Shown: positions 9,463-17,949, numbered from the stretch's first letter. The stretch: 41,516 bases of DNA from SKVR01 sp037441525 (GCA_037441525.1 JBBISA010000037.1:1-41516); one strand, 5' to 3'. The notes: generated by a model not told the origin, from the sequence alone. A program made the numbers and translations.

Positions 9463-9498
9463 ACCCTTCAAAACAGCGTGCCGGCTATTTTGAAGGGT
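9463..9498 (-). other. rpoB-rpoC intergenic RNA hairpin
   Basis: An 11-bp perfect inverted repeat (ACCCTTCAAAA at 9463-9473, TTTTGAAGGGT at 9488-9498) with a 14-nt centre that can add AGC/GCT pairs after one mismatch. On the transcribed strand no U-run follows, so it is not a standard terminator. It lies between the rpoB stop at 9508 and the rpoC start at 9393. Confidence 0.75.
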
Positions 9499-9507
9499 AT
9501 GAAGATT

Positions 9508-12500
9508 TTATTCGAACCGTATGTCGAGTCCCAGACCACGCAACTCATGAACAAGAACGTTGAATGATTCCGGTACTCCCGGTGTGGGCATATTTTCGCC
9601 TTTTACAATGGTTTCATAAGCCTTGGCACGGCCAATAACGTCGTCCGATTTAACGGTAAGTATTTCCTGAAGGATATTGGCAGCTCCAAATGCTTCGAGT
9701 GCCCAAACTTCCATCTCACCAAAACGCTGACCACCAAACTGAGCTTTACCGCCAAGGGGCTGCTGAGTAATGAGTGAGTACGGCCCGATTGAACGTGCGT
9801 GCATTTTATCGTCAACCATGTGTCCAAGTTTCAGCATATAGATAATACCTACTGTAGCCGGCTGGTCGAAACGTTCGCCTGTTCCACCATCATAGAGGTA
9901 AACCTTGCCATTTTCCGGAAGTCCTGCTTTACGCATCAACTCATTGATCTGGTCAATATCGGCACCATCAAAAATAGGTGTTGCATAGGTTTCACCAAGT
10001 TTTTCACCGGCCCAGCCCAAAACAGTTTCGTATATCTGGCCAAGGTTCATCCTTGAAGGTACTCCCAGTGGGTTTAGAACAATATCAACCGGGGTGCCAT
10101 CCTCGAGGAAAGGCATGTCTTCCTGCCTGACAATACGGGCAACGATACCCTTGTTACCGTGTCTGCCGGCCATTTTATCACCTACCTTGAGTTTTCTCTT
10201 TTTGGCAAGGTATATTTTGGCAAGCTGAACGATACCAGTGGGTAATTCATCACCTACAGTGGCAGTGTACTTTTTGCGGTTATAGGTTCCAAGTATATCC
10301 TTATACTTGATGGTATAGTTGTGCAACAACTCCTTAACAAGGTCGTTTTTCTGCTTATCGGTTGTCCAGTTGTTGGGGTTGATAATTGCAAAATCAATTC
10401 CCTGCAAAATTCTCTGGGTAAATTTGGTCCCTTTGGGAACAACCACTTCCTTAAGGCTGTTGGTTACACCCTGGGCAGTTTTTCCGCTTACCAGAACAAT
10501 TAGTTTATCGATAAGCTTCGATTTAAGTTCAGCCACCTCGCGATTAAATTCATCATCGAGTTTTTCAATGATGATCTTCTCTTTCGTTTTGGCCTTTTTA
10601 TCTTTAAACACCCGTGAAAACAACTTTTTGTCAATAACGACCCCTTTGGTTGACGGGGGTGCCTTGAGCGATGCATCTTTCACATCGCCTGCTTTATCGC
10701 CGAATATGGCACGAAGAAGTTTCTCCTCAGGTGTAGGATCGGTTTCTCCCTTCGGCGTGATTTTACCGATGAGTATATCGCCTTCATTTACTTCAGCGCC
10801 AATTCTGATAAGTCCGTTCTCATCGAGATCCTTTATTGCTTCTGAACTGACATTCGGAATATCGCTGGTTAGCTCTTCCACACCACGCTTGGTATCACGC
10901 ACATCCGATGAGAATTCTTCAATATGGATAGATGTGAAAATATCATCGCGAACAATTTTCTCCGAGATTACGATTGCATCCTCAAAGTTGTATCCTTTCC
11001 ATGGCATGAAGGCTACTTTAAGGTTTCGGCCAATGGCAAGTTCACCGTTCTTGGTGGCATAACCTTCTGATAACAATTGTCCTTTTACAACCTTCTGGCC
11101 CTTATAAACAATAGGTTTCAGATTAATGCAGGTATTCTGGTTGGTTTTAGCAAATTTGGTTAGATAGTACATTTTAACATCATCATCAAAACTTACCAGC
11201 TTTTCATCTTCGCTTCTTGAATATCTGATAATTATTTGCTGTGCATCAACATATTCAACAATACCGTCACCTTCAGCATGTAACAATACCCTTGAGTCTT
11301 CAGCAACTTTGGCTTCCAGACCAGTGCCCACAATAGGAGCTTCAGGATTGAGCAGCGGCACCGCCTGGCGCATCATGTTCGAACCCATCAGAGCACGGTT
11401 TGCATCGTCGTGTTCCAGGAAAGGAATCAGAGATGCGGCAATAGATGCGATTTGGTTGGGAGCAACATCCATTAGTTGAACTTTGGTAGGTTCTACCATT
11501 GGATAGTCGGCCTGAAATCTTGCTTTTACATAATCGTTGGTGAAATTTCCCCTGCCATCAAGTGGCATATTGGCCTGGCTGATGATATTTTCTTCCTCTT
11601 CCTCAGCAGATAGATAAACCGGAGCTTTTTCAAAGTCAACCTTTCCTTCTTCTACTTTAAAGTAGGGAGTTTCTATAAATCCAAGATCATTTACCTTGGC
11701 ATATACACAAAGTGATGAAATCAGACCAATGTTGGGGCCTTCGGGTGTTTCAATGGTACAGAGGCGTCCGTAGTGTGTAAAATGCACGTCGCGAACTTCA
11801 AAACCTGCCCTTTCGCGGCTAAGACCACCAGGCCCCAATGCCGACATACGACGTTTGTGTGTTAGTTCGGCCAGCGGGTTGGTCTGGTCCATGAACTGAG
11901 AAAGCTGATTGGTACCAAAGAACGAATTGATAACGGAAGAGAGAGTTTTCGCATTGATCAGATCGGTGGGAGCAAAAACTTCATTATCACGAACATTCAT
12001 TCTTTCGCGAATAGTGCGGGCCATACGGGCCAAACCAACTCCAAACTGAGCATAGAGTTGTTCGCCAACGGTTCTTACACGCCGGTTGCTGAGGTGGTCT
12101 ATATCATCAACGTCAGCTTTGGCATTTACCAGTTCTATCAGGTATTTTACAATACTGATGATGTCTTCCTTGGTCAACACCCTGGTTTCAGGGTCGGTAT
12201 TTAGATTAAGCTTTTTATTAATTCTGTAACGCCCTACGTCGCCAAGGTCGTAGCGCTTGTCAGAAAAGAAGAGTTTCTCAATCATACCTCTTGCCGTTTC
12301 ATCATCCGGAGGATCAGCATTTCTGAGAAGTCTGTATATAAATTCAACCGCTTCCTTTTCGGAGTTGGTTGTATCTTTTTGCAGTGTGTTGTATATCAGG
12401 GCATAATCGCTCACATTGAGGTCTTCTTTGTGAAGGATAATCGTTTTTACCCCTGAATCGATGATCGGGTCAATATGTTCGTTTTCAAGAACTGTTTCAC

Positions 12501-13320
12501 GGTCAATAATAACTTCAGTTCTTTCAATGGATACAACTTCGCCGGTATCTTCATCTACAAAATCCTCAACCCATGAGCGTAGAACACGGGCTGCAAGTTT
12601 TCGGCCAACGTACTTTTTGAGACCCGATTTACTTACCTTGATTTCATCGGCAAGGCCGAAAATTTCCAATATTTCCTTATCGCTTTCAAAACCAATGGCA
12701 CGCAACAAGGTTGTTACGGGTAATTTTTTCTTCCTGTCGATGTAAGCATACATTACATTGTTGATGTCGGTTGCAAACTCAATCCAGGAACCCTTGAACG
12801 GGATTATACGGGCACTATACAATTGTGTACCATTGGCATGAACGCTGGTTCCAAAGAAAACACCGGGCGAACGATGCAATTGCGATACTACTACCCTTTC
12901 AGCCCCATTAATAACGAAGGTGCCCTTGGGTGTCATATAGGGAATAGTTCCCAAATATACATCCTGAATGATGGTCTCAAAATCTTCATGTTCAGGGTCT
13001 GTACAATACAATTTAAGTTTGGCCTTTAGTGGCACACTGTAGGTTAGACCCCTCTCAATACACTCCTGAATGGAATATTTGGGGGGGTCAATAAAGTAAT
13101 CGAGAAATTCTAATACAAAGTTGTTTCTGGCGTCAGAAATAGGGAAGTTCTCAGCAAAAACCTTAAACAATCCTTCATCTTTACGATTTTCCGGGGTGGT
13201 TTCCAGTTGGAAAAAGTCCTGGAAAGATTTGATCTGAACTTCAAGAAAGTCAGGGTAGGGAAATCTACTCTTAACTGAACCGAAGTTAATTCTGTTGTTT
13301 TTTAAAGTTGTTGAGGCCAA
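9508..13320 (-). CDS. rpoB: DNA-directed RNA polymerase subunit beta
   Basis: The 1270-residue beta subunit. The rifampicin region is recognisable (FGTNQLSQFMDQTNPLAEL, then THKRRMSALGPGGLSRERAG), as are the ETPEGPNIGLI motif and the C-terminal block KVGDKMAGRHGNKG, QPLGGKAQFGGQRFGEMEVW and LRGLGLDI. Length is normal for the phylum and shorter than in Proteobacteria, with no frameshift. In the rifampicin region the canonical Q, D, H, R and S positions are all of the usual sensitive type by eye. The start MASTTLKNNRINFG is typical. It lies 126 bp after rplL with a strong hairpin between them. Confidence 0.98.
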   Translation of the reverse strand: MASTTLKNNRINFGSVKSRFPYPDFLEVQIKSFQDFFQLETTPENRKDEGLFKVFAENFPISDARNNFVLEFLDYFIDPPKYSIQECIERGLTYSVPLKAKLKLYCTDPEHEDFETIIQDVYLGTIPYMTPKGTFVINGAERVVVSQLHRSPGVFFGTSVHANGTQLYSARIIPFKGSWIEFATDINNVMYAYIDRKKKLPVTTLLRAIGFESDKEILEIFGLADEIKVSKSGLKKYVGRKLAARVLRSWVEDFVDEDTGEVVSIERTEVIIDRETVLENEHIDPIIDSGVKTIILHKEDLNVSDYALIYNTLQKDTTNSEKEAVEFIYRLLRNADPPDDETARGMIEKLFFSDKRYDLGDVGRYRINKKLNLNTDPETRVLTKEDIISIVKYLIELVNAKADVDDIDHLSNRRVRTVGEQLYAQFGVGLARMARTIRERMNVRDNEVFAPTDLINAKTLSSVINSFFGTNQLSQFMDQTNPLAELTHKRRMSALGPGGLSRERAGFEVRDVHFTHYGRLCTIETPEGPNIGLISSLCVYAKVNDLGFIETPYFKVEEGKVDFEKAPVYLSAEEEEENIISQANMPLDGRGNFTNDYVKARFQADYPMVEPTKVQLMDVAPNQIASIAASLIPFLEHDDANRALMGSNMMRQAVPLLNPEAPIVGTGLEAKVAEDSRVLLHAEGDGIVEYVDAQQIIIRYSRSEDEKLVSFDDDVKMYYLTKFAKTNQNTCINLKPIVYKGQKVVKGQLLSEGYATKNGELAIGRNLKVAFMPWKGYNFEDAIVISEKIVRDDIFTSIHIEEFSSDVRDTKRGVEELTSDIPNVSSEAIKDLDENGLIRIGAEVNEGDILIGKITPKGETDPTPEEKLLRAIFGDKAGDVKDASLKAPPSTKGVVIDKKLFSRVFKDKKAKTKEKIIIEKLDDEFNREVAELKSKLIDKLIVLVSGKTAQGVTNSLKEVVVPKGTKFTQRILQGIDFAIINPNNWTTDKQKNDLVKELLHNYTIKYKDILGTYNRKKYTATVGDELPTGIVQLAKIYLAKKRKLKVGDKMAGRHGNKGIVARIVRQEDMPFLEDGTPVDIVLNPLGVPSRMNLGQIYETVLGWAGEKLGETYATPIFDGADIDQINELMRKAGLPENGKVYLYDGGTGERFDQPATVGIIYMLKLGHMVDDKMHARSIGPYSLITQQPLGGKAQFGGQRFGEMEVWALEAFGAANILQEILTVKSDDVIGRAKAYETIVKGENMPTPGVPESFNVLVHELRGLGLDIRFE

Positions 13321-13378
13321 GGTATATAAGTTTGTTGTGAGTAAAAAACAATTTTAAGCAAATAACCAAGCAACAATA

Positions 13379-13426
13379 AAGATTAGACTTCTACATCGAA
13401 TAACAATCCGGCAGAAGTCTAATCTT
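13379..13426 (-). other. rplL-rpoB intergenic RNA hairpin (candidate attenuator or processing site)
   Basis: A perfect 14-bp stem, AAGATTAGACTTCT at 13379-13392 and its complement at 13413-13426, around a 20-nt loop. On the transcribed (minus) strand it is followed by a moderately U-rich TTTATTGTTG, weaker than a true terminator tract. It sits where E. coli has a partial attenuator and RNase III site between rplL and rpoB. Confidence 0.8.
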
Positions 13427-13446
13427 ATGAAGTCTTAATAAACTAT

Positions 13447-13830
13447 TTACTTTATCTCAACCTCAGCTCCGGCTTCCTCCAATTGTTTTTTAAGAGATTC
13501 AGCTTCATCTTTAGTAACTTGCTGCTTCACAGGTTTTGGAGCTGCATCTACCAATTCTTTTGCTTCTTTCAGGCCAAGGCTGGTAAGTTCTTTAACAAGC
13601 TTAACTACAGCAAGTTTAGAAGCGCCTGCTGCCTTAAGGATAACATCAAATTCAGTTTGTTCTTCCTGAACAGGAGCATCTGAAGCACCACCGCCACCAG
13701 CAACAGCTACAGCTACAGGAGCAACTGCAGGTTCAATACCGTACTCATCCTTAAGAATTTGCGCCAGTTCATTAACCTCTTTAACAGTAAGATTAACTAG
13801 TTGTTCTGCGAAAGATTTTAAATCTGCCAT
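13447..13830 (-). CDS. rplL: 50S ribosomal protein bL12 (L7/L12)
   Basis: The 127-residue stalk protein that recruits translation GTPases. An N-terminal dimerisation helix (FAEQLVNLTVKEVNELAQIL) leads to an Ala/Val/Gly-rich hinge (AVAVAGGGGASD at about 40-52) and the C-terminal factor-binding domain (EFDVILKAAG, KLAVVKLVKELT, GLKEAKELVDAAPK). It follows rplJ by 50 bp. In other bacteria it is made in excess over L10, and the strong hairpin before rpoB may help keep the stalk gene expressed above the polymerase genes; that is inference. Confidence 0.97.
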   Translation of the reverse strand: MADLKSFAEQLVNLTVKEVNELAQILKDEYGIEPAVAPVAVAVAGGGGASDAPVQEEQTEFDVILKAAGASKLAVVKLVKELTSLGLKEAKELVDAAPKPVKQQVTKDEAESLKKQLEEAGAEVEIK

Positions 13831-13880
13831 TTTATTTAATTTTTAAGTGGGTTTCTAAAATGATTTCTTTTTTTTGTTGA

Positions 13881-14402
13881 TTATTTTTCCCTTTCTGAGA
13901 GGGTTTTCAATACACCGGCAATGGTAGTTCCTCCTGATTGCAGAGCAGAAATAACATTCCGGGCGGGAGATTGCAGTAAGCCAATGATCTCACCAACAAG
14001 CTCATCCTTGGTTTTCAGATTCTCAAGAGTATCTAACTGGCTGTCGCCAATAAAAATCGCCTCCTGAACATAGGCTCCTTTAAGAATGGGCTTGGGGCTG
14101 GTTTTACGAAATTCTTTTATCAGTTTTGCAGGAAGGTTTCCTGTATCTGAAATCATGAGTGAAGTAGCACCCTTGAGAACACCATACAGGTTTTCGAAGT
14201 TCTTGTCAGAATTCTCCATTGCTTTGCGCAACAGTGAATTCTTAATGACCTTCATGGTTACGTTCCTTTTGAAACACAACCTTCTAAGTCTGTTTATTGT
14301 TTCAACATCCAGATCAGAAGTGTCGGTAAGATAAAATACGTCGTTTGTTTTCAGCTTCTCGGTGATCGACTCAATTACCTGAAATTTATCTTCTTTTTTC
14401 AT
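13881..14402 (-). CDS. rplJ: 50S ribosomal protein uL10
   Basis: The stalk-base protein that binds 23S rRNA and carries L12 dimers at its C-terminus. The 173-residue product begins MKKEDKFQVIESITEKLK and has the RNA-binding domain with LRRLCFKRNVTMKVIKNSLLRKAME, ending in ALQSGGTTIAGVLKTLSE. The frame could open at a GTG at 14435, but that would translate through two leader hairpins; the ATG at 14402 matches the family start. It lies 51 bp after rplA and just before rplL. Confidence 0.96.
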   Translation of the reverse strand: MKKEDKFQVIESITEKLKTNDVFYLTDTSDLDVETINRLRRLCFKRNVTMKVIKNSLLRKAMENSDKNFENLYGVLKGATSLMISDTGNLPAKLIKEFRKTSPKPILKGAYVQEAIFIGDSQLDTLENLKTKDELVGEIIGLLQSPARNVISALQSGGTTIAGVLKTLSEREK

Positions 14403-14453
14403 AGGTTTCACCGTCTTTTGGACAATGTCCTGCACAAGGCAGGCCGTTCAAAT
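14403..14453 (-). promoter_or_regulatory. rplJ leader with two overlapping hairpins, possible L10-L12 autoregulation site
   Basis: Within the 51-nt rplA-rplJ gap the minus strand can form CCTGC-CTTGT-GCAGG (14443-14429) and GGAC-ATT-GTCC (14430-14420). The two share bases 14429-14430, so they are either mutually exclusive or stack as a compact junction. In many bacteria the L10(L12) complex represses its own operon by binding a leader here; I do not have the consensus match needed to call that element firmly. Confidence 0.4.
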
Positions 14454-15149
14454 TTATAATGTAACTGATTTAGGTTCTACTGCAATACCAGGACTCATAG
14501 TACTGGACATGAAAATACTTTTTACATAAGTTCCTTTTGCAGCAGCGGGTTTTAATCTAATGATGGTCTGGATAAGTTCCTTGGCATTGTCTACCAGTTT
14601 TTCTTTCTCGAAAGAAACTTTGCCGATAGAAGCATGTACAATACCAAATTTATCTACTTTAAAATCAATTTTACCACCCTTCACATCCTGAACAGCTTTA
14701 CCAATTTCCATGGTAACTGTGCCAGCTTTGGGGTTTGGCATTAAACCGCGTGGACCCAGAATTCTACCCAGGGCACCTACTTTAGGCATTACACTGGGCA
14801 TTGTAATTACTACGTCAACATCGGTCCAACCACCTTTGATTTTTTCAATGTATTCATCCAAACCAACATAATCAGCACCTGCGGCTTTAGCTTCATCTTC
14901 CTTATCGGGAGTGCACAATACAAGCACTCTTACTGTTTTTCCGGTGCCATGAGGGAGTGTTACAACTCCACGAACCATTTGATTGGCTTTGCGGGGGTCA
15001 ACTCCCAAACGTACATCAATATCAACCGATGCATCAAATTTAGTATAGGTAATTTTCTTTACCACATCGGCTGCATCTGTAAGCGAATAAACAGTATTCT
15101 TGTCAAGTTTAGCTAAAGCTTCTTTGTGGTTTTTTGTCAATTTAGCCAT
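14454..15149 (-). CDS. rplA: 50S ribosomal protein uL1
   Basis: The 231-residue L1 stalk protein, which helps release deacylated tRNA from the E site and often represses its own mRNA. Recognisable blocks are VDIDVRLGVDPRKANQMVRG near residue 40, LPHGTGKTVRVLVL, the signature MPKVGALGRILGPRGLMPNPKAGTV (residues about 123-146) and GKVSFEKEKLVDNA. It follows rplK after a hairpin with a U-run, so its level relative to L11 may be set there. Confidence 0.97.
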   Translation of the reverse strand: MAKLTKNHKEALAKLDKNTVYSLTDAADVVKKITYTKFDASVDIDVRLGVDPRKANQMVRGVVTLPHGTGKTVRVLVLCTPDKEDEAKAAGADYVGLDEYIEKIKGGWTDVDVVITMPSVMPKVGALGRILGPRGLMPNPKAGTVTMEIGKAVQDVKGGKIDFKVDKFGIVHASIGKVSFEKEKLVDNAKELIQTIIRLKPAAAKGTYVKSIFMSSTMSPGIAVEPKSVTL

Positions 15150-15174
15150 TTTACGATTCCGTTTAGCTTTAAAT

Positions 15175-15213
15175 AAAAAATAACCTGGTTTAAGCAGTGT
15201 GCTTAACCTGGTT
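15175..15213 (-). terminator. attenuator-like hairpin between rplK and rplA
   Basis: Starting at the last base of the rplK stop codon, the minus-strand RNA can fold as AACC / GG / TTAAGCA, a 3-nt CAC loop, then TGCTTAA / CC / GGTT (bases 15213-15182), with one A-A mismatch and one bulged A. It is followed by ATTTTTTATTT (15181 downward), which is the layout of an intrinsic terminator. Since rplA and the rest of the operon lie downstream, it is more likely a partial terminator or an RNA-binding site. Confidence 0.6.
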
Positions 15214-15650
15214 TAAAATGGAGCGTCTCCTTTAATCTTGATACCCATACTGCGTGCAGTCCCTGCAACCATCGACATAGCCGATTCAACTGTGAAACAG
15301 TTAAGGTCGGGCATTTTGTCTTCCGCAATAGTGCGAACCTGTTCCCAGGTTATAGTAGCTACTTTGTTGCGGTTGGGTTCTGCCGAACCTGATTTAATTT
15401 TGGCTATTTCTCTCAGCTGAATTGCAACAGGGGGCGTCTTGATTATAAAAACAAAGGATTTGTCCTTATAAACAGTAATAATTACAGGAATAACTTTTCC
15501 TGCTTTATCCTGGGTCCGGGCATTGAATTGCTTGCAAAACTCCATAATGTTAACACCTTTTGAACCGAGAGCCGGACCAACGGGTGGTGATGGATTTGCA
15601 GCGCCTCCTTTGATTTGCAGTTTAATAAGCGCACTAACTTCTTTTGCCAT
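15213..15650 (-). CDS. rplK: 50S ribosomal protein uL11
   Basis: The 145-residue GTPase-centre protein. It has the expected start (ALIKLQIKGGAANPSPPVGPA, residues 6-26), the GVNIMEFCKQFNART segment and the C-terminal rRNA-binding domain (KSGSAEPNRNKVATITWEQVR and SMVAGTARSMGIKI). It follows nusG by 51 bp and precedes rplA in the classical order. Confidence 0.97.
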   Translation of the reverse strand: MAKEVSALIKLQIKGGAANPSPPVGPALGSKGVNIMEFCKQFNARTQDKAGKVIPVIITVYKDKSFVFIIKTPPVAIQLREIAKIKSGSAEPNRNKVATITWEQVRTIAEDKMPDLNCFTVESAMSMVAGTARSMGIKIKGDAPF

Positions 15651-15701
15651 TTTAAAAAATGTTTTTAATGTAAGGGGATCTCTTTAATCAGCATAGTACG
15701 T

Positions 15702-16247
15702 TTATTCCTTTTCAACCTGCATGAAACTGAGTTCAAGAGGAGTTTTGCGTCCGAATATCTTAACCATAACCTTGAGCTTTTTCTTCTCCTGGTTAACTTC
15801 TTCGATAACTCCTGTAAAACTGCTGAATGGTCCATCGGTAACTTTTACGTTTTCTCCGACAATAAAAGGAATATTGATTTCCTCTTCCTTTTGGGAAAGT
15901 TCATCAACTTTACCAAGAATTCTCTGAACTTCATGGTCTCTTAGGGGAACAGCTTCCCCTCCTGAGCCCAGAAAACCAAGAACCCCGGGAATTCCTTTGA
16001 TAATGTGTGGAATTTCAGGACTCATTGCAGCTTCTATCAATACATAACCTGGAAAGTAATTGCGCTCGGCACTTACTTTCTTTCCTTTACGCACCTGATA
16101 GACCTTTTCCATGGGTATCAGTACTTGCGATACATATTCGGAATAGCCCTGACGTGTAATTTCGTTCTCGATGAATTGCTTCACCTTTTTCTCACTTCCG
16201 CTTACAGCCCTGACTACATACCACTTTTTTACTAGTTGCTCGCTCAT
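15702..16247 (-). CDS. nusG: transcription termination/antitermination factor NusG
   Basis: A 181-residue elongation factor that binds RNA polymerase and links it to Rho or the ribosome. The N-terminal NGN domain (KKWYVVRAVSGSEKKV, then FPGYVLIEA) is followed by the C-terminal KOW domain (GENVKVTDGPFSSFTGVIEEV). Length and order are those of a housekeeping NusG rather than a specialised paralogue. It lies between secE and rplK. rho is also in this window about 22 kb away, but that is not the same operon. Confidence 0.96.
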   Translation of the reverse strand: MSEQLVKKWYVVRAVSGSEKKVKQFIENEITRQGYSEYVSQVLIPMEKVYQVRKGKKVSAERNYFPGYVLIEAAMSPEIPHIIKGIPGVLGFLGSGGEAVPLRDHEVQRILGKVDELSQKEEEINIPFIVGENVKVTDGPFSSFTGVIEEVNQEKKKLKVMVKIFGRKTPLELSFMQVEKE

Positions 16248-16349
16248 ACTCTGGTGAAAAGAAAATTTCGCTTTTATTAGCTACTGATTTTGAAGGATGA
16301 ATATTAGAATATTCAGTCAGCAACCTTACTCCAATTCCCGTATTTATTA

Positions 16350-16544
16350 TTACAGGAATAATTTGTAAAACTGCCTTAGTGCGGAGCTAAATGCTGAATC
16401 CATCAGATAAACCACGATTGCGATTATTAGGGAAGCAATGGAAACAACAACTGCGCTGCCTTGCAGCTCACTCCAGGTAGGCCAGGATACTTTATGAATC
16501 AATTCATCATAAGTTTCCTTGAAATAATTAACCAGTCTTTTCAT
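16350..16544 (-). CDS. secE: preprotein translocase subunit SecE
   Basis: A 64-residue inner-membrane protein that stabilises SecY. It has the amphipathic start (RLVNYFKETYDELIHKVSWP) with the conserved VSWPTW motif, then a single transmembrane helix (SAVVVSIASLIIAIVVYLMD). Short one-helix SecE proteins are normal outside Enterobacteria. Its position between tRNA-Trp and nusG supports the call, since the sequence alone is short. Confidence 0.95.
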   Translation of the reverse strand: MKRLVNYFKETYDELIHKVSWPTWSELQGSAVVVSIASLIIAIVVYLMDSAFSSALRQFYKLFL

Positions 16545-16632
16545 CTGCGTTATTTAATTTATTTCGCCTTCGAAATTAACCCAGCTCACATCAGGATTAA
16601 TTTATCAGACAACCAAACACTCTAATATTTTG

Positions 16633-16705
16633 CACGGGTGGAAGGAATCGAACCCTCAACCAACGGTTTTGGAGACCGCTACTCTACCAATTGAGCTACA
16701 CCCGT
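16633..16705 (-). tRNA. trnW: tRNA-Trp (anticodon CCA)
   Basis: A 73-nt cloverleaf on the minus strand with acceptor ACGGGTG/CACCCGT, D-arm GCTCAATTGGTAGAGT, anticodon loop CTCCAAA and T-loop GGTTCGATTCC. No 3' CCA is encoded. It lies between tuf and secE. Confidence 0.96.
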
Positions 16706-16711
16706 AAATAT

Positions 16712-16732
16712 GAGGGAGATTATTTCTCCCTC
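16712..16732 (-). other. tuf-tRNA-Trp intergenic hairpin
   Basis: A perfect 8-bp stem GAGGGAGA/TCTCCCTC with a 5-nt loop, 6 bp before the 5' end of tRNA-Trp. On the minus strand it is followed only by ATATTT, so it is at best a weak terminator; it may instead slow polymerase or be a processing site that separates tuf mRNA from the tRNA. Confidence 0.6.
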
Positions 16733-16761
16733 TATTTACTACAGTATTATAACGGGTATAA

Positions 16762-17949
16762 TTAGTCCATTACTTCAGTTACCTGACCTGCACCAACTGT
16801 TCTACCTCCTTCGCGGATAGCGAAACGAAGACCTTTGTCCATAGCAACATCAGCAATAAGCTGAACTGTAATGGTAAGGTTATCACCAGGCATAACCATT
16901 TCACGGCCTTCTGGCAGATAAATTTCGCCGGTTACGTCAGTTGTGCGGAAGAAAAATTGCGGACGATATTTGTTACCAAATGGAGTGTGACGACCACCTT
17001 CTTCTTTCTTCAATACATAAACCTCAGCTTTGAAGTTTCTGTGTGGTTTAACTGAACCAGGGGCTATGATTACCATACCACGGGCAATTTCTTTCTTATC
17101 GATACCACGCAGCAGAAGACCTACGTTGTCACCAGCTTCACCACGGTCAAGAATTTTACGGAACATTTCAACACCGGTAACAACTGATTTAAGTTTCTCA
17201 GCACCCATACCGATAATCTCAACAGGGTCACTACTATTGATTACACCGGTTTCAATTCTTCCGGTTGCAACAGTACCACGGCCAGTGATAGAGAAAACGT
17301 CTTCAACAGGCATCAGGAAGGGTTTGTCAACCTGACGAACTGGTTCAGGAATGAAAGTATCAACAGCGTGCATCAGTTCCATGATTTTATCAACCCACTT
17401 AGGCTCGTTGTTAAGACCACCTAATGCTGAACCCTGAATTACAGGAATATTATCGCCATCAAATTCATAGAATGAAAGAAGGTCTCTGATCTCCATCTCA
17501 ACAAGTTCCAGAAGTTCTGGGTCGTCAACAAGGTCCACTTTGTTCATAAACACTACCAACTGGGGCACCCCTACCTGACGGGCAAGAAGAATGTGCTCGC
17601 GGGTTTGGGGCATGGGGCCGTCGGTAGCAGCAACAACCAGGATAGCACCGTCCATTTGGGCAGCACCCGTAACCATGTTCTTCACGTAGTCAGCGTGTCC
17701 GGGGCAGTCAACGTGAGCATAGTGACGAGCTTCTGTCTGATACTCAACGTGAGCAGTGTTAATGGTAATACCTCTCTCTTTTTCTTCGGGTGCATTGTCG
17801 ATAGAGTCGAAACTTCTTACTTCAGAAAGGCCTTTAGCAGCCAGCACCATTGTAATAGCAGCGGTGAGGGTGGTTTTGCCATGGTCAACGTGACCAATGG
17901 TTCCAACGTTCACGTGCGGTTTGTTACGAACGAATTTTTCTTTTGCCAT
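16762..17949 (-). CDS. tuf: translation elongation factor Tu
   Basis: The 395-residue GTPase that delivers aminoacyl-tRNA to the ribosome. G1 is GHVDHGKT (19-26), the switch I region has RGITIN, G3 is DCPGHADYVKN, G4 is NKVD and G5 is SALGG; domains 2 and 3 are complete through VGAGQVTEVMD. It lies directly behind four tRNA genes and 57 bp ahead of tRNA-Trp, with no clear promoter of its own in the 73-bp gap, so it is probably transcribed with the tRNAs. Confidence 0.98.
   Translation of the reverse strand: MAKEKFVRNKPHVNVGTIGHVDHGKTTLTAAITMVLAAKGLSEVRSFDSIDNAPEEKERGITINTAHVEYQTEARHYAHVDCPGHADYVKNMVTGAAQMDGAILVVAATDGPMPQTREHILLARQVGVPQLVVFMNKVDLVDDPELLELVEMEIRDLLSFYEFDGDNIPVIQGSALGGLNNEPKWVDKIMELMHAVDTFIPEPVRQVDKPFLMPVEDVFSITGRGTVATGRIETGVINSSDPVEIIGMGAEKLKSVVTGVEMFRKILDRGEAGDNVGLLLRGIDKKEIARGMVIIAPGSVKPHRNFKAEVYVLKKEEGGRHTPFGNKYRPQFFFRTTDVTGEIYLPEGREMVMPGDNLTITVQLIADVAMDKGLRFAIREGGRTVGAGQVTEVMD

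Noticed and set aside
10319..11062. 247-codon open frame on the plus strand within rpoB
   Set aside because: It is antisense to highly conserved rpoB codons, and its Ser/Leu-rich translation is typical of a shadow frame.
15181..15213. Direct repeat AACCTGGTTTAA twice as a recombination or attachment site
   Set aside because: The repeats are the two arms of the rplK-rplA hairpin and are better explained by RNA folding.
16298..16315. Perfect AT-rich palindrome TGAATATT-AG-AATATTCA in the secE-nusG gap
   Set aside because: The 2-nt centre makes a poor RNA hairpin and AT-rich palindromes are common here; it could be a protein site, but nothing else supports that.
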